A stretch of 64,000 bases of DNA from Chryseobacterium gregarium DSM 19109. GTDB lineage: Bacteria > Bacteroidota > Bacteroidia > Flavobacteriales > Weeksellaceae. Each line of letters begins with the position of its first letter. Within the stretch, counting starts at the first letter, position 1. Location of the stretch: the NCBI RefSeq assembly GCF_000430845.1, contig NZ_KE387264.1, forward strand, positions 64,750-128,749. The letters run 5' to 3'. The notes under the pieces were generated by a model, which worked only from the letters and a program-made list of their open reading frames with translations, made no database searches and was not told where the DNA came from. Both the position numbers and the translations under genes were made by a program. Positions 43,238 through 52,501 of the stretch are shown here, piece by piece.

Positions 43238-43621
43238 TCAGTTAACATATGTCCATGAGAATCTGATAAATTGATAGGCCAGCATACCGAAGAACGGGAT
43301 GATGATAATGAGGCACAGCAGTCTGTCTTCATATAGGTCCGGTGTAGTAAATAATAATGCTGCCGTTAATCCCGGCAGTGTAAAAAAGGATAAAAATCGG
43401 TATCCTGATGAATATCTTATCTTTGACAGGATGTTAAGATAGATACTGCATGAACTCAGTGAAAACAACAGGACAATGCATGTGCTTATTGCATACACCA
43501 ATCCCGGCATTTCACTTTTTGTTCGGTCCAGAGTTGAAGTATAGACAGCAATTCCTGATAAAGTAACTGCCAAACTGAATAATACAGTAATGAGGATAAT
43601 TCGGGTCATTACATTTTTCAT
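43238..43621 (-). CDS. Hypothetical four-helix membrane protein
   Basis: A 127-residue protein with four hydrophobic segments (about 8-28, 41-62, 72-92, 102-121) and few charged residues. I recognise no family. It stands alone on the minus strand between the SDR and DUF892 genes. Confidence 0.5.
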   Translation of the reverse strand: MKNVMTRIILITVLFSLAVTLSGIAVYTSTLDRTKSEMPGLVYAISTCIVLLFSLSSCSIYLNILSKIRYSSGYRFLSFFTLPGLTAALLFTTPDLYEDRLLCLIIIIPFFGMLAYQFIRFSWTYVN

Positions 43622-44065
43622 AATAATCGATACAGCAAATTACCTGCCTGGAAAATATTCTGTGGAAACAGGTTCCATTGATGATAATCGAGACTAGTCT
43701 TGAAACTTTATAAAAACTTTTAAAGCTTGATTTTAATTCCATTCTGGATTATTTTTAAGATTTTAGTCACATAAGAGATTCGGAATCAAAATTCTGTAGG
43801 AAATTATTTTGTAAAAAATCCAAATAGGTTATTAGAAATACATTTTTTAAAAAGAATTCTGAAATGAGTAGCGGAGCAAAATTTTATGCAGCAACGGTAT
43901 TACTGTAAGTTATAAATGAATTGTGGACATTAGCCGGGCAGAAATCAACGGTCAGATATTCTTAAATTTATTTATTTCTGTAAAAAAATACCACAAAGTA
44001 AGTCTCTGGATTTCAAAGGTATCAGATTTGTATTTGTTATAGAACAAACCATTTAAATCTATAAT
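43622..44065. other. Intergenic
   Basis: About 440 bp between the membrane protein and DUF892. CAGATTTG near 44030 is one base off the -7 box for the latter. No other signal seen. Confidence 0.4.
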
Positions 44066-44626
44066 ATGAAAAAGACAGACACCCAGGATGGAAGAAGCTC
44101 CGGAAAAGTAGCTGCGAAATCTTCCGCTGCAGAAGGACTTAAAGAATTATTCATTGATGAACTTAAAGACATCATCTATGCCGAAAGAGCATTGCTGAAA
44201 GCATTGCCCAAAATGGCTAAAAATGCCAGCGAACCTAAACTTGCTGCTGCTATCGAAGAGCATGTGGCCGTAACGGAAGGCCAGGTCCAGAGACTGGAAA
44301 AAATTTTTGAGATCCTTGGGGAATCCAACCGCGGTAAAAAATGTGATGCCATGGAAGGGCTGATCAAAGAAGGGGAGAGCATTATGGAAGAAACTGAAGA
44401 AGGCCCGGTACGCGACGCAGGAATAATTTCTGCTTCACAGAAAATAGAGCATTACGAAATCGCTTCTTACGGTACTTTGGCTGCGTTCGCAAGAACATTA
44501 GGAGAGGACGAAATCGCTTCACTGCTGGAAGCTACACTGGCAGAAGAAAAAGAAGCCGATGCGCTGCTGACCGAATCTGCCTATAACGCAATCAACTTTG
44601 AAGCGGCTGAAGAAGATCAGGAATAA
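44066..44626 (+). CDS. DUF892 ferritin-like protein (YciE/YciF family)
   Basis: A 186-residue helical bundle protein. Residues 25-180 show the DUF892 pattern: LFIDELKDIIYAERALLKALPKMA, IEEHVAVTEGQVQRLEKIFE, and KIEHYEIASYGTL, supplying the Glu/His di-iron ligands. Members are linked to oxidative and osmotic stress in bacteria; their biochemistry is not settled. An extra charged tail of about 20 residues precedes the domain. A strong terminator follows. Confidence 0.9.
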   Translation: MKKTDTQDGRSSGKVAAKSSAAEGLKELFIDELKDIIYAERALLKALPKMAKNASEPKLAAAIEEHVAVTEGQVQRLEKIFEILGESNRGKKCDAMEGLIKEGESIMEETEEGPVRDAGIISASQKIEHYEIASYGTLAAFARTLGEDEIASLLEATLAEEKEADALLTESAYNAINFEAAEEDQE

Positions 44627-44636
44627 ATTTACAACT

Positions 44637-44664
44637 ATCAGGCTGCAATGTGCAGCCTGATTTA
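44637..44664 (+). terminator. Intrinsic terminator after DUF892
   Basis: ATCAGGCTGCA and TGCAGCCTGAT form an 11-bp perfect stem with an ATG loop, followed by TTATTT. Confidence 0.8.
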
Positions 44665-44682
44665 TTTACACCACCAAATAAT

Positions 44683-45870
44683 ATGAGCAGTAAAACTATT
44701 TTCAGAATCATTCCCATTATCGCCTCTTTTGTATTTTCAGATGCATCAGCACAGCGCGGCACTCCTCCCGGAGATATTACTAAAATTACACACTCCACCA
44801 ATTATCCGGAACATCTCGATTTTATGCCCGAAATGGTAAGTCTCTTAAAGGTACCGGATGGATGGACGGTTTCCATAGCCGCCTCTGGTCTCGGAAAACC
44901 AAGAATGCTGTACCATACTCCTGACGGAAACTTATATATTACACGGCGTGATACCGGAGATGTACTTCTACTGAAAGATACCAATGGCGACGGCAAGTTT
45001 GATGATATCAGGACCGTAGCAGCAGAATTCAAAGGTGTACATGGAATTACCATAAAAGACGGATGGCTGTATCTGTGTAATAATAATGAGCTGCGCCGTT
45101 ATAAAATTAATACTGACGGAACGCTGGGCACTAAAGAAATGCTGTTTAAAGATATGCCAAGTGCCGGTCAGCATCCGAACAGGACTATGGATTTCGGACC
45201 GGACGGCAAGTTGTACATTTCTATCGGAACCCTTTGTAATGATTGTAAGGAAAGTGATCGTGAAGCAGCCACTATCGTACAGGTTGATCCGTCTACATGG
45301 AAGAGAACCATTTTCGCATCAGGCCTCCGAAATACTATCGGATTCGACTGGCATCCTCAAACCAATGAATTCTGGGGAATGGATAACGGCGGTGATGCGA
45401 AAGGTGATAACTGGCCGCCTGAAGAGCTGAACCAGATCAAAGAGGGTAAAAATTATGGCTACCCGTTTGCCTATGCCAAAAGAGAGGTTGACGCCAGCAG
45501 GGAAGACCCTGCCGGAGACAGCAAAGAGAAACTGGTAGAAAATACCGAGCCTTCCACAATGGAATTCCAGGCACATATGGCACCGATCGGTTTTCAGTTC
45601 TTCCCCGCCGGCTCACCCTACAGCGGAGATGCTATTGTTAACTGGCATGGTTCCTGGAACCGTAGCAAGCCTGTGGGTTTTAAGGTGCAGCATGTAAAGT
45701 TTGTCAATGGCAAGCCGGTAGGAGCAGAAGACTTCCTCACAGGTTTTCTTAAAGGCAAAACCAGGTTCGGCCGGCCGGCTGGGGTAGCCATTACCTCATC
45801 CGGCACTGTGTATATTTCCGACGACGCCAACGGCGTTTTGTACAGTATCAAGAAAAATAAAACTTTATGA
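44683..45870 (+). CDS. PQQ-type sugar dehydrogenase (sorbosone dehydrogenase-like)
   Basis: A 395-residue exported beta-propeller of the GSDH/sorbosone dehydrogenase family, with signal peptide (ending ASAQ). Recognisable blocks are SGLGKPRML, VHGITIKDGWLYLCNNNEL, GPDGKLYISIGTLCNDC and RNTIGFDWHPQTNEFWGMDNG, typical of the PQQ-binding propeller. No heme-binding CxxCH is present, so electrons go to a separate acceptor. It would oxidise an aldose in the periplasm. I start at the ATG at 44683, which opens the signal peptide; a GTG 33 bases upstream lies inside the terminator. Its stop overlaps the next gene by 4 bases. Confidence 0.85.
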   Translation: MSSKTIFRIIPIIASFVFSDASAQRGTPPGDITKITHSTNYPEHLDFMPEMVSLLKVPDGWTVSIAASGLGKPRMLYHTPDGNLYITRRDTGDVLLLKDTNGDGKFDDIRTVAAEFKGVHGITIKDGWLYLCNNNELRRYKINTDGTLGTKEMLFKDMPSAGQHPNRTMDFGPDGKLYISIGTLCNDCKESDREAATIVQVDPSTWKRTIFASGLRNTIGFDWHPQTNEFWGMDNGGDAKGDNWPPEELNQIKEGKNYGYPFAYAKREVDASREDPAGDSKEKLVENTEPSTMEFQAHMAPIGFQFFPAGSPYSGDAIVNWHGSWNRSKPVGFKVQHVKFVNGKPVGAEDFLTGFLKGKTRFGRPAGVAITSSGTVYISDDANGVLYSIKKNKTL

Positions 45871-46832
45871 AAAAAATAATAGTATGTGCACTCTTCGTAG
45901 GATGTGCGGCAGCCATTCCGGATCAGCCTACGGCCAGGATCGAATTTAACGCACCTGAAGCCTATCCTGAAGGAATTGAGTATGACGGTAATTCCGATAC
46001 TTATTTTGTTTCTTCGGCAAGGTTGGGCAACATCGGTAAAGTAACCCCTGCCGGTGCTTACAGCATCCTTATCAGTGATCCTACATTTAAGTCAAGTTAC
46101 GGCATCAAGGTACATCCGGATGGCAAGCGTTTGTTTGCGTGTATCGGCGATGCCAATTACAGTAAATTTACTTCGGCGGATACGCGAAAAAAAATGGCGC
46201 GTCTGGTAGGTATCGATATGGCTACCGGGAAAAAGACGGATGATATTGATCTCTCAGGATTGGTTCCGGGTGAACATTTTGTTAACGATATTGCTTTTGA
46301 CGGACAGCAGAATGCTTATGTTACCGACAGCTTTGCCAATGTTATTTATAAGGTGACACCAAGCGGCAAGGCATCTGTCTTTGCTGATAGCCCACTTTTT
46401 AAAACAAAGGGCATCGGACTGAATGGCATTGTATATCATCCGTCCGGGTATCTGCTTACGGTAAGCAGCGGTACCGGAGCATTGTATAAAATTGATCTGA
46501 ACAATCCTAAAAATATTGCTAAGGTGTCGACTGAACAATTTTTTATCAACGGTGACGGGCTCTTGCTTACTGACAATCAGAAACTGGTGCTGGTGCAAAA
46601 CGGCGGCAGTGATAAGATTTACGAGCTGACTTCAGAAGACAACTGGTCCTCTGCAAAGTTATCCGCATCTACCTTAGCGGCAGACCGTTTTACATATCCT
46701 TCTACCGCTGCAAAGGCAAAAGACAAGGTTTGGATCATGAATGCCAAATTTTCAGAACTTACTGACAGTACTTCTGTCCCTTCAAAGAAATTTGCCATAC
46801 AACACGCGCGGCTTATGCCATTGCCAAGATAA
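45867..46832 (+). CDS. SMP-30/NHL-like beta-propeller protein, possible lactonase
   Basis: A 321-residue exported propeller with a signal sequence that may be a lipoprotein type (Cys13, LFVGC). Repeats of the SMP-30/gluconolactonase kind include AYPEGIEYDGNSDTYFVSS, GIKVHPDGKRLFAC, VNDIAFDGQQNAYVTDS and GIGLNGIVYHPSGY, which give candidate metal-site Glu, Asn and Asp residues. Its 4-base overlap (ATGA) with the sugar dehydrogenase gene implies coupling. A dehydrogenase making a lactone followed by a lactonase would be a logical pair; that is inference. A terminator follows. Confidence 0.72.
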   Translation: MKKIIVCALFVGCAAAIPDQPTARIEFNAPEAYPEGIEYDGNSDTYFVSSARLGNIGKVTPAGAYSILISDPTFKSSYGIKVHPDGKRLFACIGDANYSKFTSADTRKKMARLVGIDMATGKKTDDIDLSGLVPGEHFVNDIAFDGQQNAYVTDSFANVIYKVTPSGKASVFADSPLFKTKGIGLNGIVYHPSGYLLTVSSGTGALYKIDLNNPKNIAKVSTEQFFINGDGLLLTDNQKLVLVQNGGSDKIYELTSEDNWSSAKLSASTLAADRFTYPSTAAKAKDKVWIMNAKFSELTDSTSVPSKKFAIQHARLMPLPR

Positions 46833-46854
46833 CAGATTATTCATAGTATGAAAT

Positions 46855-46888
46855 AAATAAGGCAGGGAAATTTTTTCCTGTCTTATTT
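46855..46888 (+). terminator. Intrinsic terminator after the SMP-30-like gene
   Basis: AAATAAGGCAGG pairs with CCTGTCTTATTT with one G-T wobble. The loop is GGAAATTTTTT-like. Confidence 0.7.
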
Positions 46889-47063
46889 ATTTGTAATATT
46901 TGCAATAATAAAGAGCTGTGTTAGTTATTGCAATTATATATGAGATTGAATGTAATGGTTCAGTAAAATATTTAATATTAAAGCATGATTCACACAAATA
47001 GTTTGGTACAGCATTTGACGCCTATGATTGCTTAAAGTTATCATTAGCAATAAAAAATTGATC

Positions 47064-47402
47064 ATGAAAAAAATAATTCTTTTAGGAGGTTTAGTATTCG
47101 GAACTTTCAGCATTATAAGCTGTACAGTGAATAAACCAGTTCAGTCAACCAGTATGGATGATAAAAATGTAATGTCGGCAAGCGGAACAATCACGCATAT
47201 TGAAAACGGTAAAGACGGCTATATGGCCACCATCAAAGACGCTAACGGAAAAGAATATACCGCAACCATCAGTGTGGTGAATCTTCAGAAAAGCGGAAGC
47301 CAGTTTAAAAGATATGAGGTAGGGGATACCATAACCGTAAAGGGCCCTTCATGGAAAGATGAGCAGGGAAAAACATATATTACTGCAGAAAAATTAAATT
47401 AA
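47064..47402 (+). CDS. Small lipoprotein with OB-like fold
   Basis: A 112-residue lipoprotein with lipobox Cys20 (SIISC). The mature part holds a short beta-rich domain (GTITHIENGKDGYMATIKDANGKEYTATIS, then YEVGDTITVKGPSW) reminiscent of OB-fold proteins in Bacteroidota. No function is known. The start is the ATG that opens the signal peptide; a TTG 36 bases upstream is rejected. Confidence 0.65.
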   Translation: MKKIILLGGLVFGTFSIISCTVNKPVQSTSMDDKNVMSASGTITHIENGKDGYMATIKDANGKEYTATISVVNLQKSGSQFKRYEVGDTITVKGPSWKDEQGKTYITAEKLN

Positions 47403-47416
47403 TCACCACCACAAAT

Positions 47417-47448
47417 AAATATCCTTCTAAAATCAGAAGGATATTTTT
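47417..47448 (+). terminator. Intrinsic terminator after the small lipoprotein
   Basis: AAATATCCTTCT and AGAAGGATATTT form a 12-bp perfect stem with an AAAATC loop and a T tail. Confidence 0.85.
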
Positions 47449-47928
47449 ATGATATACAAGATGGTTTATTTAATGAAGTAAATCAGTAATCAATTGGATT
47501 TGTAATCAAATGATCAGGAAGAGTTTATTTAGATTATATATTCGTAGATAATAATTTAGATGTCAGCGTGATAAACGCAACAGTTGCTGTCTCATTCTTT
47601 TCTTATAGTGCATTAGTTGCTGGAGGGGCTTAGTCTCCGGAAAATTTCCGAATTTTTTCTCTGGAATATATTTACATTGGTCTTAAAGATTTATCAATTC
47701 TTTAAGGATTATTTTTTAATACTGTTCTCAAAAGTTTCTCAAATAAGCATAATTTTAGCACACATAAAAATCTGCACATCGACATGATCTGTGGGAGCTA
47801 TTTTGCTAATAATATAAACAATTCTTATATTCCGTAATAATTTTTGCTTATTTAATATGAATCAAGTAGTATTAAAACAAAAAAGCAGCTGTAGGTAAAC
47901 AGCTGTCTGATATATAAATTAATTTTAA
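47449..47928. other. Intergenic spacer
   Basis: About 480 bp without a gene that I can support. It ends with the minus-strand terminator at 47875-47905. Nothing else seen. Confidence 0.4.
47875..47905 (-). terminator. Intrinsic terminator of the lamin-tail protein gene
   Basis: CAGCTGT and ACAGCTG form a 7-bp stem with an AGGTAA loop; on the minus strand it runs into CTTTTTTGTTTT. Confidence 0.65.
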
Positions 47929-48786
47929 TTAGTCTTTTAAGATTTTCTGGGAAACCAGTTGGTTATTAATAGTTCCTGTGATAATATAATTTCCTTTCTG
48001 AAGTTCGGAAACATTTAAAGTTTCATGAGCTTTTACGGAAGAAGTTTTGATTAACTGTCCTGAAATCGAGTAGATTTTAACGTCTTTTACATCAGATCCG
48101 AAAACGACTTCATTATTTTTTACCAAAGAATTTTTAATAAAATCGTGTCGTGCAGTATTGTTATAGACATCACTTACGGCTAAAACACTCGATTGTGGTG
48201 ATGCAAGAGCAATGGTAAAATCTATATTATTACGGTTGGTATCTCCTGAAATCCTTGTGATTGAATTTAATATGGTTGGAGAAGGAGCTGCTCCTGTACC
48301 TTCATATTGATCTACCACACCGTACCCTACAAAATCTAAAACGTTGGAAGCTGTGGGCCCTGTAACCTGTGTGGTATTACTGGCCAAAGCAACTTTCCCT
48401 GAAGTAAAACCAATGCTTATTCCTGCCCCCACTGTAGGATTGGCTCCGTTAAAATTAAGCACTACATTAACAATAAGGTTAGGATTGAGAAGATTGATGA
48501 TGCCCCCGCCATCTGAACCTTCCTGAATTAAGTAAGTCTGTCCGGGCCCCAGCGTGATGTTAGGGATCGTATGATACTGGGTAAACGCGCCTGATGGCGG
48601 TCCATACTGAATACTTGCCCCATTGAGAGAAGCCGCGGCAGATCCGATATTCTTCAGTTCTATGAAATCATTGGTCAGCGTTGCGCCTAAAATTCCGCCT
48701 CCCGTGTAAATTTCATTAATTACAATCTGAGCATTAGAAAATGCAGCTATCGATACAAGTCCGATAAGAGTAAATACTTTTTTCAT
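47929..48786 (-). CDS. Secreted lamin-tail domain protein with T9SS sorting tail
   Basis: A 285-residue secreted protein: signal peptide (ending SNAQ), a lamin-tail (LTD) domain at about 20-160 (IVINEIYTGGGILGATLTNDFIELKN, then TYLIQEGSDGG and SNVLDFVGYG), and a C-terminal T9SS sorting domain from about 215 (VKIYSISGQLIKTSS, NYIITGTINNQLVSQKIL). LTD domains on secreted Bacteroidota proteins are often attached to nucleases or esterases, but this one has no catalytic part. It would be surface-exported by the type IX system. Confidence 0.85.
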   Translation of the reverse strand: MKKVFTLIGLVSIAAFSNAQIVINEIYTGGGILGATLTNDFIELKNIGSAAASLNGASIQYGPPSGAFTQYHTIPNITLGPGQTYLIQEGSDGGGIINLLNPNLIVNVVLNFNGANPTVGAGISIGFTSGKVALASNTTQVTGPTASNVLDFVGYGVVDQYEGTGAAPSPTILNSITRISGDTNRNNIDFTIALASPQSSVLAVSDVYNNTARHDFIKNSLVKNNEVVFGSDVKDVKIYSISGQLIKTSSVKAHETLNVSELQKGNYIITGTINNQLVSQKILKD

Positions 48787-49049
48787 AATAATAATATTTG
48801 TTTGATTCGATTGGAAAAGTACAAAATAAATACCAAATTCACGTCAATATACCACACTTAGTGAATTATTTTAAATATTTTTTTCATCGCTAATGATCTG
48901 ATAAATAGTCGGCAGTAGCTAAATAATTAATTTTCAAAATATTGTGATATAAATTATTTGTTTAGGATTAAGATAAAAATATATTCTCCGGTCAGCTGTT
49001 GTTTGATGCAACTTTTCGTTATTTTAAAATACCGAATTAAAGTATTGAT

Positions 49050-49815
49050 ATGAAAGAAAAGCTTTAGGAGTCTGCGATTCTCCATGATCTGTGCAGGCAT
49101 CAATGCACAGTCCTTATAGTCGGCGAACGGAAAGTTTGAGATGAATTTTCAGATGAAGCAGGGTGTTCCGTATTATATTTAACATACAACGGCGCGGTAG
49201 TGGCAGAAGATTCCAAGCTTGGACTGAGATTATTCAAAGATATTTCCGCTCCGTTTGCTAACGAAATAGCCAAGGCCGAGAACAGAGAGCATGACCTGAA
49301 CAGCGGCTTTATCAAAGTTGCTGAAAAAAGAGATGCTAAAAATGAAATCTGGCAGCTGGTGCTGGGAGAAAAGAAAATTACATCAACTATTATAACGAGC
49401 TGTCCGTTACCATTCATCAGGCCTCTACAGACAGATAGAGATATGATTGTTAAATTTATGCTGTTTAATGATGGTTTAGGTTTCGTTCAGGTATGAGGTA
49501 CCGCAACAGAAGAGCCTGAACTATTTCATGATCCGTGAATAAGATTGTGAATTGACTTCCCTACTGACATGAAAGCGTGGTGGATTGTTGCGGATTATGA
49601 TTCTTGGGAATGCCAGCCGCAAACCACAAAAATTTCGGAAATCCCCCCGACGCTGGGAAAAGGTATTCGATAAATATTCATCACAGACCCTGATTAAAAA
49701 TGCCCTGCAATGCCCTTTACTGCTTAAAAAAGAAGGGAAAGAGCCATTATATTTCACTGTTGCGGAATCTGCCATGTTGAATTAACCGACTTTCTATCCC
49801 GAAGTAGACGCATAG
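49050..49815 (+). pseudogene. GH97 glycosidase remnant, multiply frameshifted and truncated
   Basis: Reading across frames recovers the N-terminal domain of a GH97 enzyme: a signal-peptide remnant (MICAGINAQ), then SANGKFEMNFQMKQGVPYY, a frameshift into LTYNGAVVAEDSKLGLRLF, NYYNELSVTIHQAS, MLFNDGLGF, RYEVPQQKSLNYF, a GDH-to-TDMKAWWI equivalent, ADYDSWE, and finally NPxxPLLLKKEGKEPLY...VAESAMLN and PTFYPEVDA. At least four frameshifts and several stops (for example at about 49105, 49159, 49430, 49540) break it, and everything after about 250 residues, including the catalytic barrel, is gone. Intact GH97 enzymes are alpha-glucosidases or alpha-galactosidases of about 700 residues. Confidence 0.82.
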
Positions 49816-49830
49816 AATGGATATACAATA

Positions 49831-49864
49831 AATATTCCGGCTGTCTACAGACAGCCGGAATATT
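49831..49864 (-). terminator. Strong hairpin terminator
   Basis: AATATTCCGGCTGTC and GACAGCCGGAATATT form a 15-bp perfect stem with a TACA loop. It lies 22 bp past the stop of the minus-strand gene at 49887 and also caps the GH97 remnant. Confidence 0.8.
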
Positions 49865-49886
49865 CGTAATTGTTAATGAGTATTGT

Positions 49887-50204
49887 TTAATGATGTCTTA
49901 CTCCTTTTTGGTGGTAATTGACATCTTTGTTCACAGACTGGTAATTTTTAGAAAGGTTCTCTGCAGAGTTGTTATATGCATTTACAGAAGAATTGTTATG
50001 CTCCGGGATAGGCTTACCAAAACGTACTTCTTTACCATTCTTATACGTTTTGTTATCAACGGTGCGGTACACCTGGTTTTCCTTATACGTATTCCCGTCA
50101 GGGGCAGTGAAGGTTTTCACTTTATTCTTTTTTCTGTTTCTTAAGCCCCAGATCAATGTTCCTGTGCCTAATAAAGCCAATGCTATTTTTATCTTGCTGT
50201 TCAT
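49887..50204 (-). CDS. Small membrane-anchored hypothetical protein
   Basis: A 105-residue protein with one N-terminal hydrophobic helix (IALALLGTGTLIWGLRNRKK) and a polar, Asn-rich exterior part with a repeated theme (TYKENQVYRTVDNKTYKNGKEV). I recognise no family. It is followed by a strong terminator. Its start is 58 bases downstream of the SDR stop on the same strand, so it may be co-transcribed with that gene. Confidence 0.6.
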   Translation of the reverse strand: MNSKIKIALALLGTGTLIWGLRNRKKNKVKTFTAPDGNTYKENQVYRTVDNKTYKNGKEVRFGKPIPEHNNSSVNAYNNSAENLSKNYQSVNKDVNYHQKGVRHH

Positions 50205-50262
50205 AATATATTATTTTAAATTAGTATGATTATTTTGAATATCTAATTATTGTATCAATTTA

Positions 50263-51267
50263 TTAAGGCTGTCCGCTTCCGCCGGCGGCTCCGTAAATCT
50301 GTCCTGAAGCAAAGCTCGCATCGTTGGCTGCTAGCTGAACAAAGATAGAAGCGAGTTCAGCAGGCTGCCCCGGCCTTCCCAAAGGCGTATCACCCCCAAA
50401 TTTTACCAGGTTTTCCTGGGTCTGTCCACCACTTACTTCAAGGGCCGTCCAGACCGGTCCAGGCGCTACACCGTTGACCCGTATGCCTTTAGGGCCAAGC
50501 TGCTTGGCAAGCGATTTTACATAACTGGTCGTTGCTGCTTTGGTCTGTGCATAATCATACAGATTTTCAGAAGGGTCGTATGCCTGAACAGACGAAAGTC
50601 CGATAATGGATGACCCCGGCTTCAGATGGGGAAGTGCGGCTTTTGTGATCCAGAACGGTGCATAGATATTGGTTTTCATGGTCCTGTCAAATGCTTCGGT
50701 ACTGATGTCGAGAATGGATTCATTGGTTTTCTGATGGCCCGCATTATTAATGAGTATATCCAGTCCGCCAAGCTGCTGTACTGCCTGGGAAACCAGTTTT
50801 TTACAAAATGCTTCATCCCTGATATCACCGGGAATGGCAACCGCTTTACGTCCTGCTTTTTTAATCAGCTCAATCACTTCTGCTGCATCAGATTCCTCTT
50901 CAGGAAGATAATTGATGGCTACATCAGCACCTTCACGGGCATATGCAATAGCTGCCGCTCGTCCTATCCCAGAATCCCCGCCGGTAATCAATGCTTTTCT
51001 TCCCATTAACCTTCCTGAGCCTATATAGCTTTTCTCGCCATGATCCGGCACTGGATCCATTTTGCTTGCCAATCCGGGAAACGGCTGAGACTGGCTTTTA
51101 AAAGGAGGCCTCGGATATTTGGTAGTGGGATCAGTAAGATCCGGACCGGTCGTATTGCGTACTTTCTGGTTCTGCGACTGTGCCAGCGTGCCCGGAGCAA
51201 CAGCAGCAACAGCGATGGTAGCTGCTATTTTTCCAATCGCATTTCTTCTTGTAATCGTTTTTTCCAT
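50263..51267 (-). CDS. Tat-exported SDR oxidoreductase (general-stress type)
   Basis: A 334-residue SDR with a twin-arginine signal (TRRNAIGKIAA, then AVAPGTLAQ). The cofactor motif is GGDSGIGRA near residue 96, the NNAG near 173, and the catalytic Tyr/Lys sit in YDYAQTKAA (near 238-242). The N-terminal PPFKSQSQPFPGLASKMDPVPDHGE segment is typical of the YhdF/YdaD-like stress SDRs, here carrying an export signal. NAD(P)H as cofactor and a periplasmic location would be unusual together but is known in this group. Substrate unknown. Confidence 0.88.
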   Translation of the reverse strand: MEKTITRRNAIGKIAATIAVAAVAPGTLAQSQNQKVRNTTGPDLTDPTTKYPRPPFKSQSQPFPGLASKMDPVPDHGEKSYIGSGRLMGRKALITGGDSGIGRAAAIAYAREGADVAINYLPEEESDAAEVIELIKKAGRKAVAIPGDIRDEAFCKKLVSQAVQQLGGLDILINNAGHQKTNESILDISTEAFDRTMKTNIYAPFWITKAALPHLKPGSSIIGLSSVQAYDPSENLYDYAQTKAATTSYVKSLAKQLGPKGIRVNGVAPGPVWTALEVSGGQTQENLVKFGGDTPLGRPGQPAELASIFVQLAANDASFASGQIYGAAGGSGQP

Positions 51268-51484
51268 AATCTTAAACTTTGTGGTGTGGTAGGGCTGTAT
51301 TTACAGCCGTTACAGTATCATAGCAATCAACATTCCAAGCTTGGGATATCGGGTATTTTTTTACAGAGAAATACAATTTATTTCCAGAATTCAAATAATA
51401 CCCGGATGAGTATATAAATAATTATGAAGCTTTGTGCCAGCGGCAAGATAGTTGCTGAACTTTAAAAACCAAACAACTACAGAT

Positions 51485-52501
51485 ATGAATCTACCATCCA
51501 CCGAAGACCCTGAAACGGTACATGAAAGTGATCATTTGAACCATTTTCTCAAAGACGTTTTGTCAGGCCTCCGAAGCAACCCGAAACATTTATCTTCCAA
51601 ATATTTCTATGATAAAACCGGAGACCGGCTGTTTCAAAAGATAATGGCAATGCCTGAGTATTATCTTACCCGCTGTGAACTGGATATTTTTGAAAATAAA
51701 ACTGAAGAGCTTGCCGGTCTGATCAATGCGTATAACGGTCCTTTCGACCTGATTGAACTGGGAGTGGGAGATGCGATGAAATCTACCTTTCTCCTCAGGC
51801 ATCTCACCGAAAAAGGAGTTGATTTTTCCTATATGCCTATTGACATATCCGGAAACATCCTTTCCGTACTTAAAGAAAATTTAAATAAAGAATTACCTGA
51901 TCTCAATGTTATCCCATTGGAAGGGGAATATTTTGAAATGCTGAAAGAAGCATCGGCAATGTCGTCTAAAAGGAAAGTTATTTTATTCCTCGGAGGAAAT
52001 ATTGGGAATATGAGCGCGGAAGAAGCCGTAAGTTTCTGTCGTGAGCTCTATGATATTTCCAATCCTGAAGACAGTCTGCTCATTGGTTTTGATTTAAAGA
52101 AAAATCCCCATACGGTTTTAAAAGCCTATAATGACCCAGCCGGTATTACGGCGGCATTTAACCTGAATCTTCTTTCAAGGATCAACCGTGAGCTGGGAGG
52201 AGATTTTAATCCGGATCATTTTCAGCATTATGCGAGCTATAATCCTGTCAGCGGTTCATGCCGGAGTTTTCTGATAAGTCTTGCCCGACAGGAAGTGATA
52301 ATTGCCGATGAAAAAGTTCTGTTTGAGGAACATGAAATCATTGATATGGAAGTCTCACAGAAATTTTCCATAGACCAGATTCATCAGCTTGCAGAAGAAA
52401 CCGGTTTTAAAGTAACGGGTGAAATTAACGATTCCAAAAGCTGGTTTGTCGACAGTATCTGGAAAAAAGATCATCTTAAAGCAGATAATTATGGGCAATA
52501 A
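51485..52501 (+). CDS. egtD: L-histidine N-alpha-methyltransferase (ergothioneine biosynthesis)
   Basis: A 338-residue SAM-dependent methyltransferase matching EgtD: SSKYFYDKTGDRLFQKIMAMPEYYLTRCE near residue 35-63, IELGVGDAMKS for SAM binding, and the C-terminal VSQKFS and WFVDSIWK. It trimethylates histidine to hercynine. The start is the ATG at 51485; a TTG 33 bases upstream would be poor. egtB overlaps its end by 11 bases, giving a coupled operon. A possible -7-like box (AAGCTTTG, 51427-51434) lies 50 bases before the start. Confidence 0.93.
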   Translation: MNLPSTEDPETVHESDHLNHFLKDVLSGLRSNPKHLSSKYFYDKTGDRLFQKIMAMPEYYLTRCELDIFENKTEELAGLINAYNGPFDLIELGVGDAMKSTFLLRHLTEKGVDFSYMPIDISGNILSVLKENLNKELPDLNVIPLEGEYFEMLKEASAMSSKRKVILFLGGNIGNMSAEEAVSFCRELYDISNPEDSLLIGFDLKKNPHTVLKAYNDPAGITAAFNLNLLSRINRELGGDFNPDHFQHYASYNPVSGSCRSFLISLARQEVIIADEKVLFEEHEIIDMEVSQKFSIDQIHQLAEETGFKVTGEINDSKSWFVDSIWKKDHLKADNYGQ

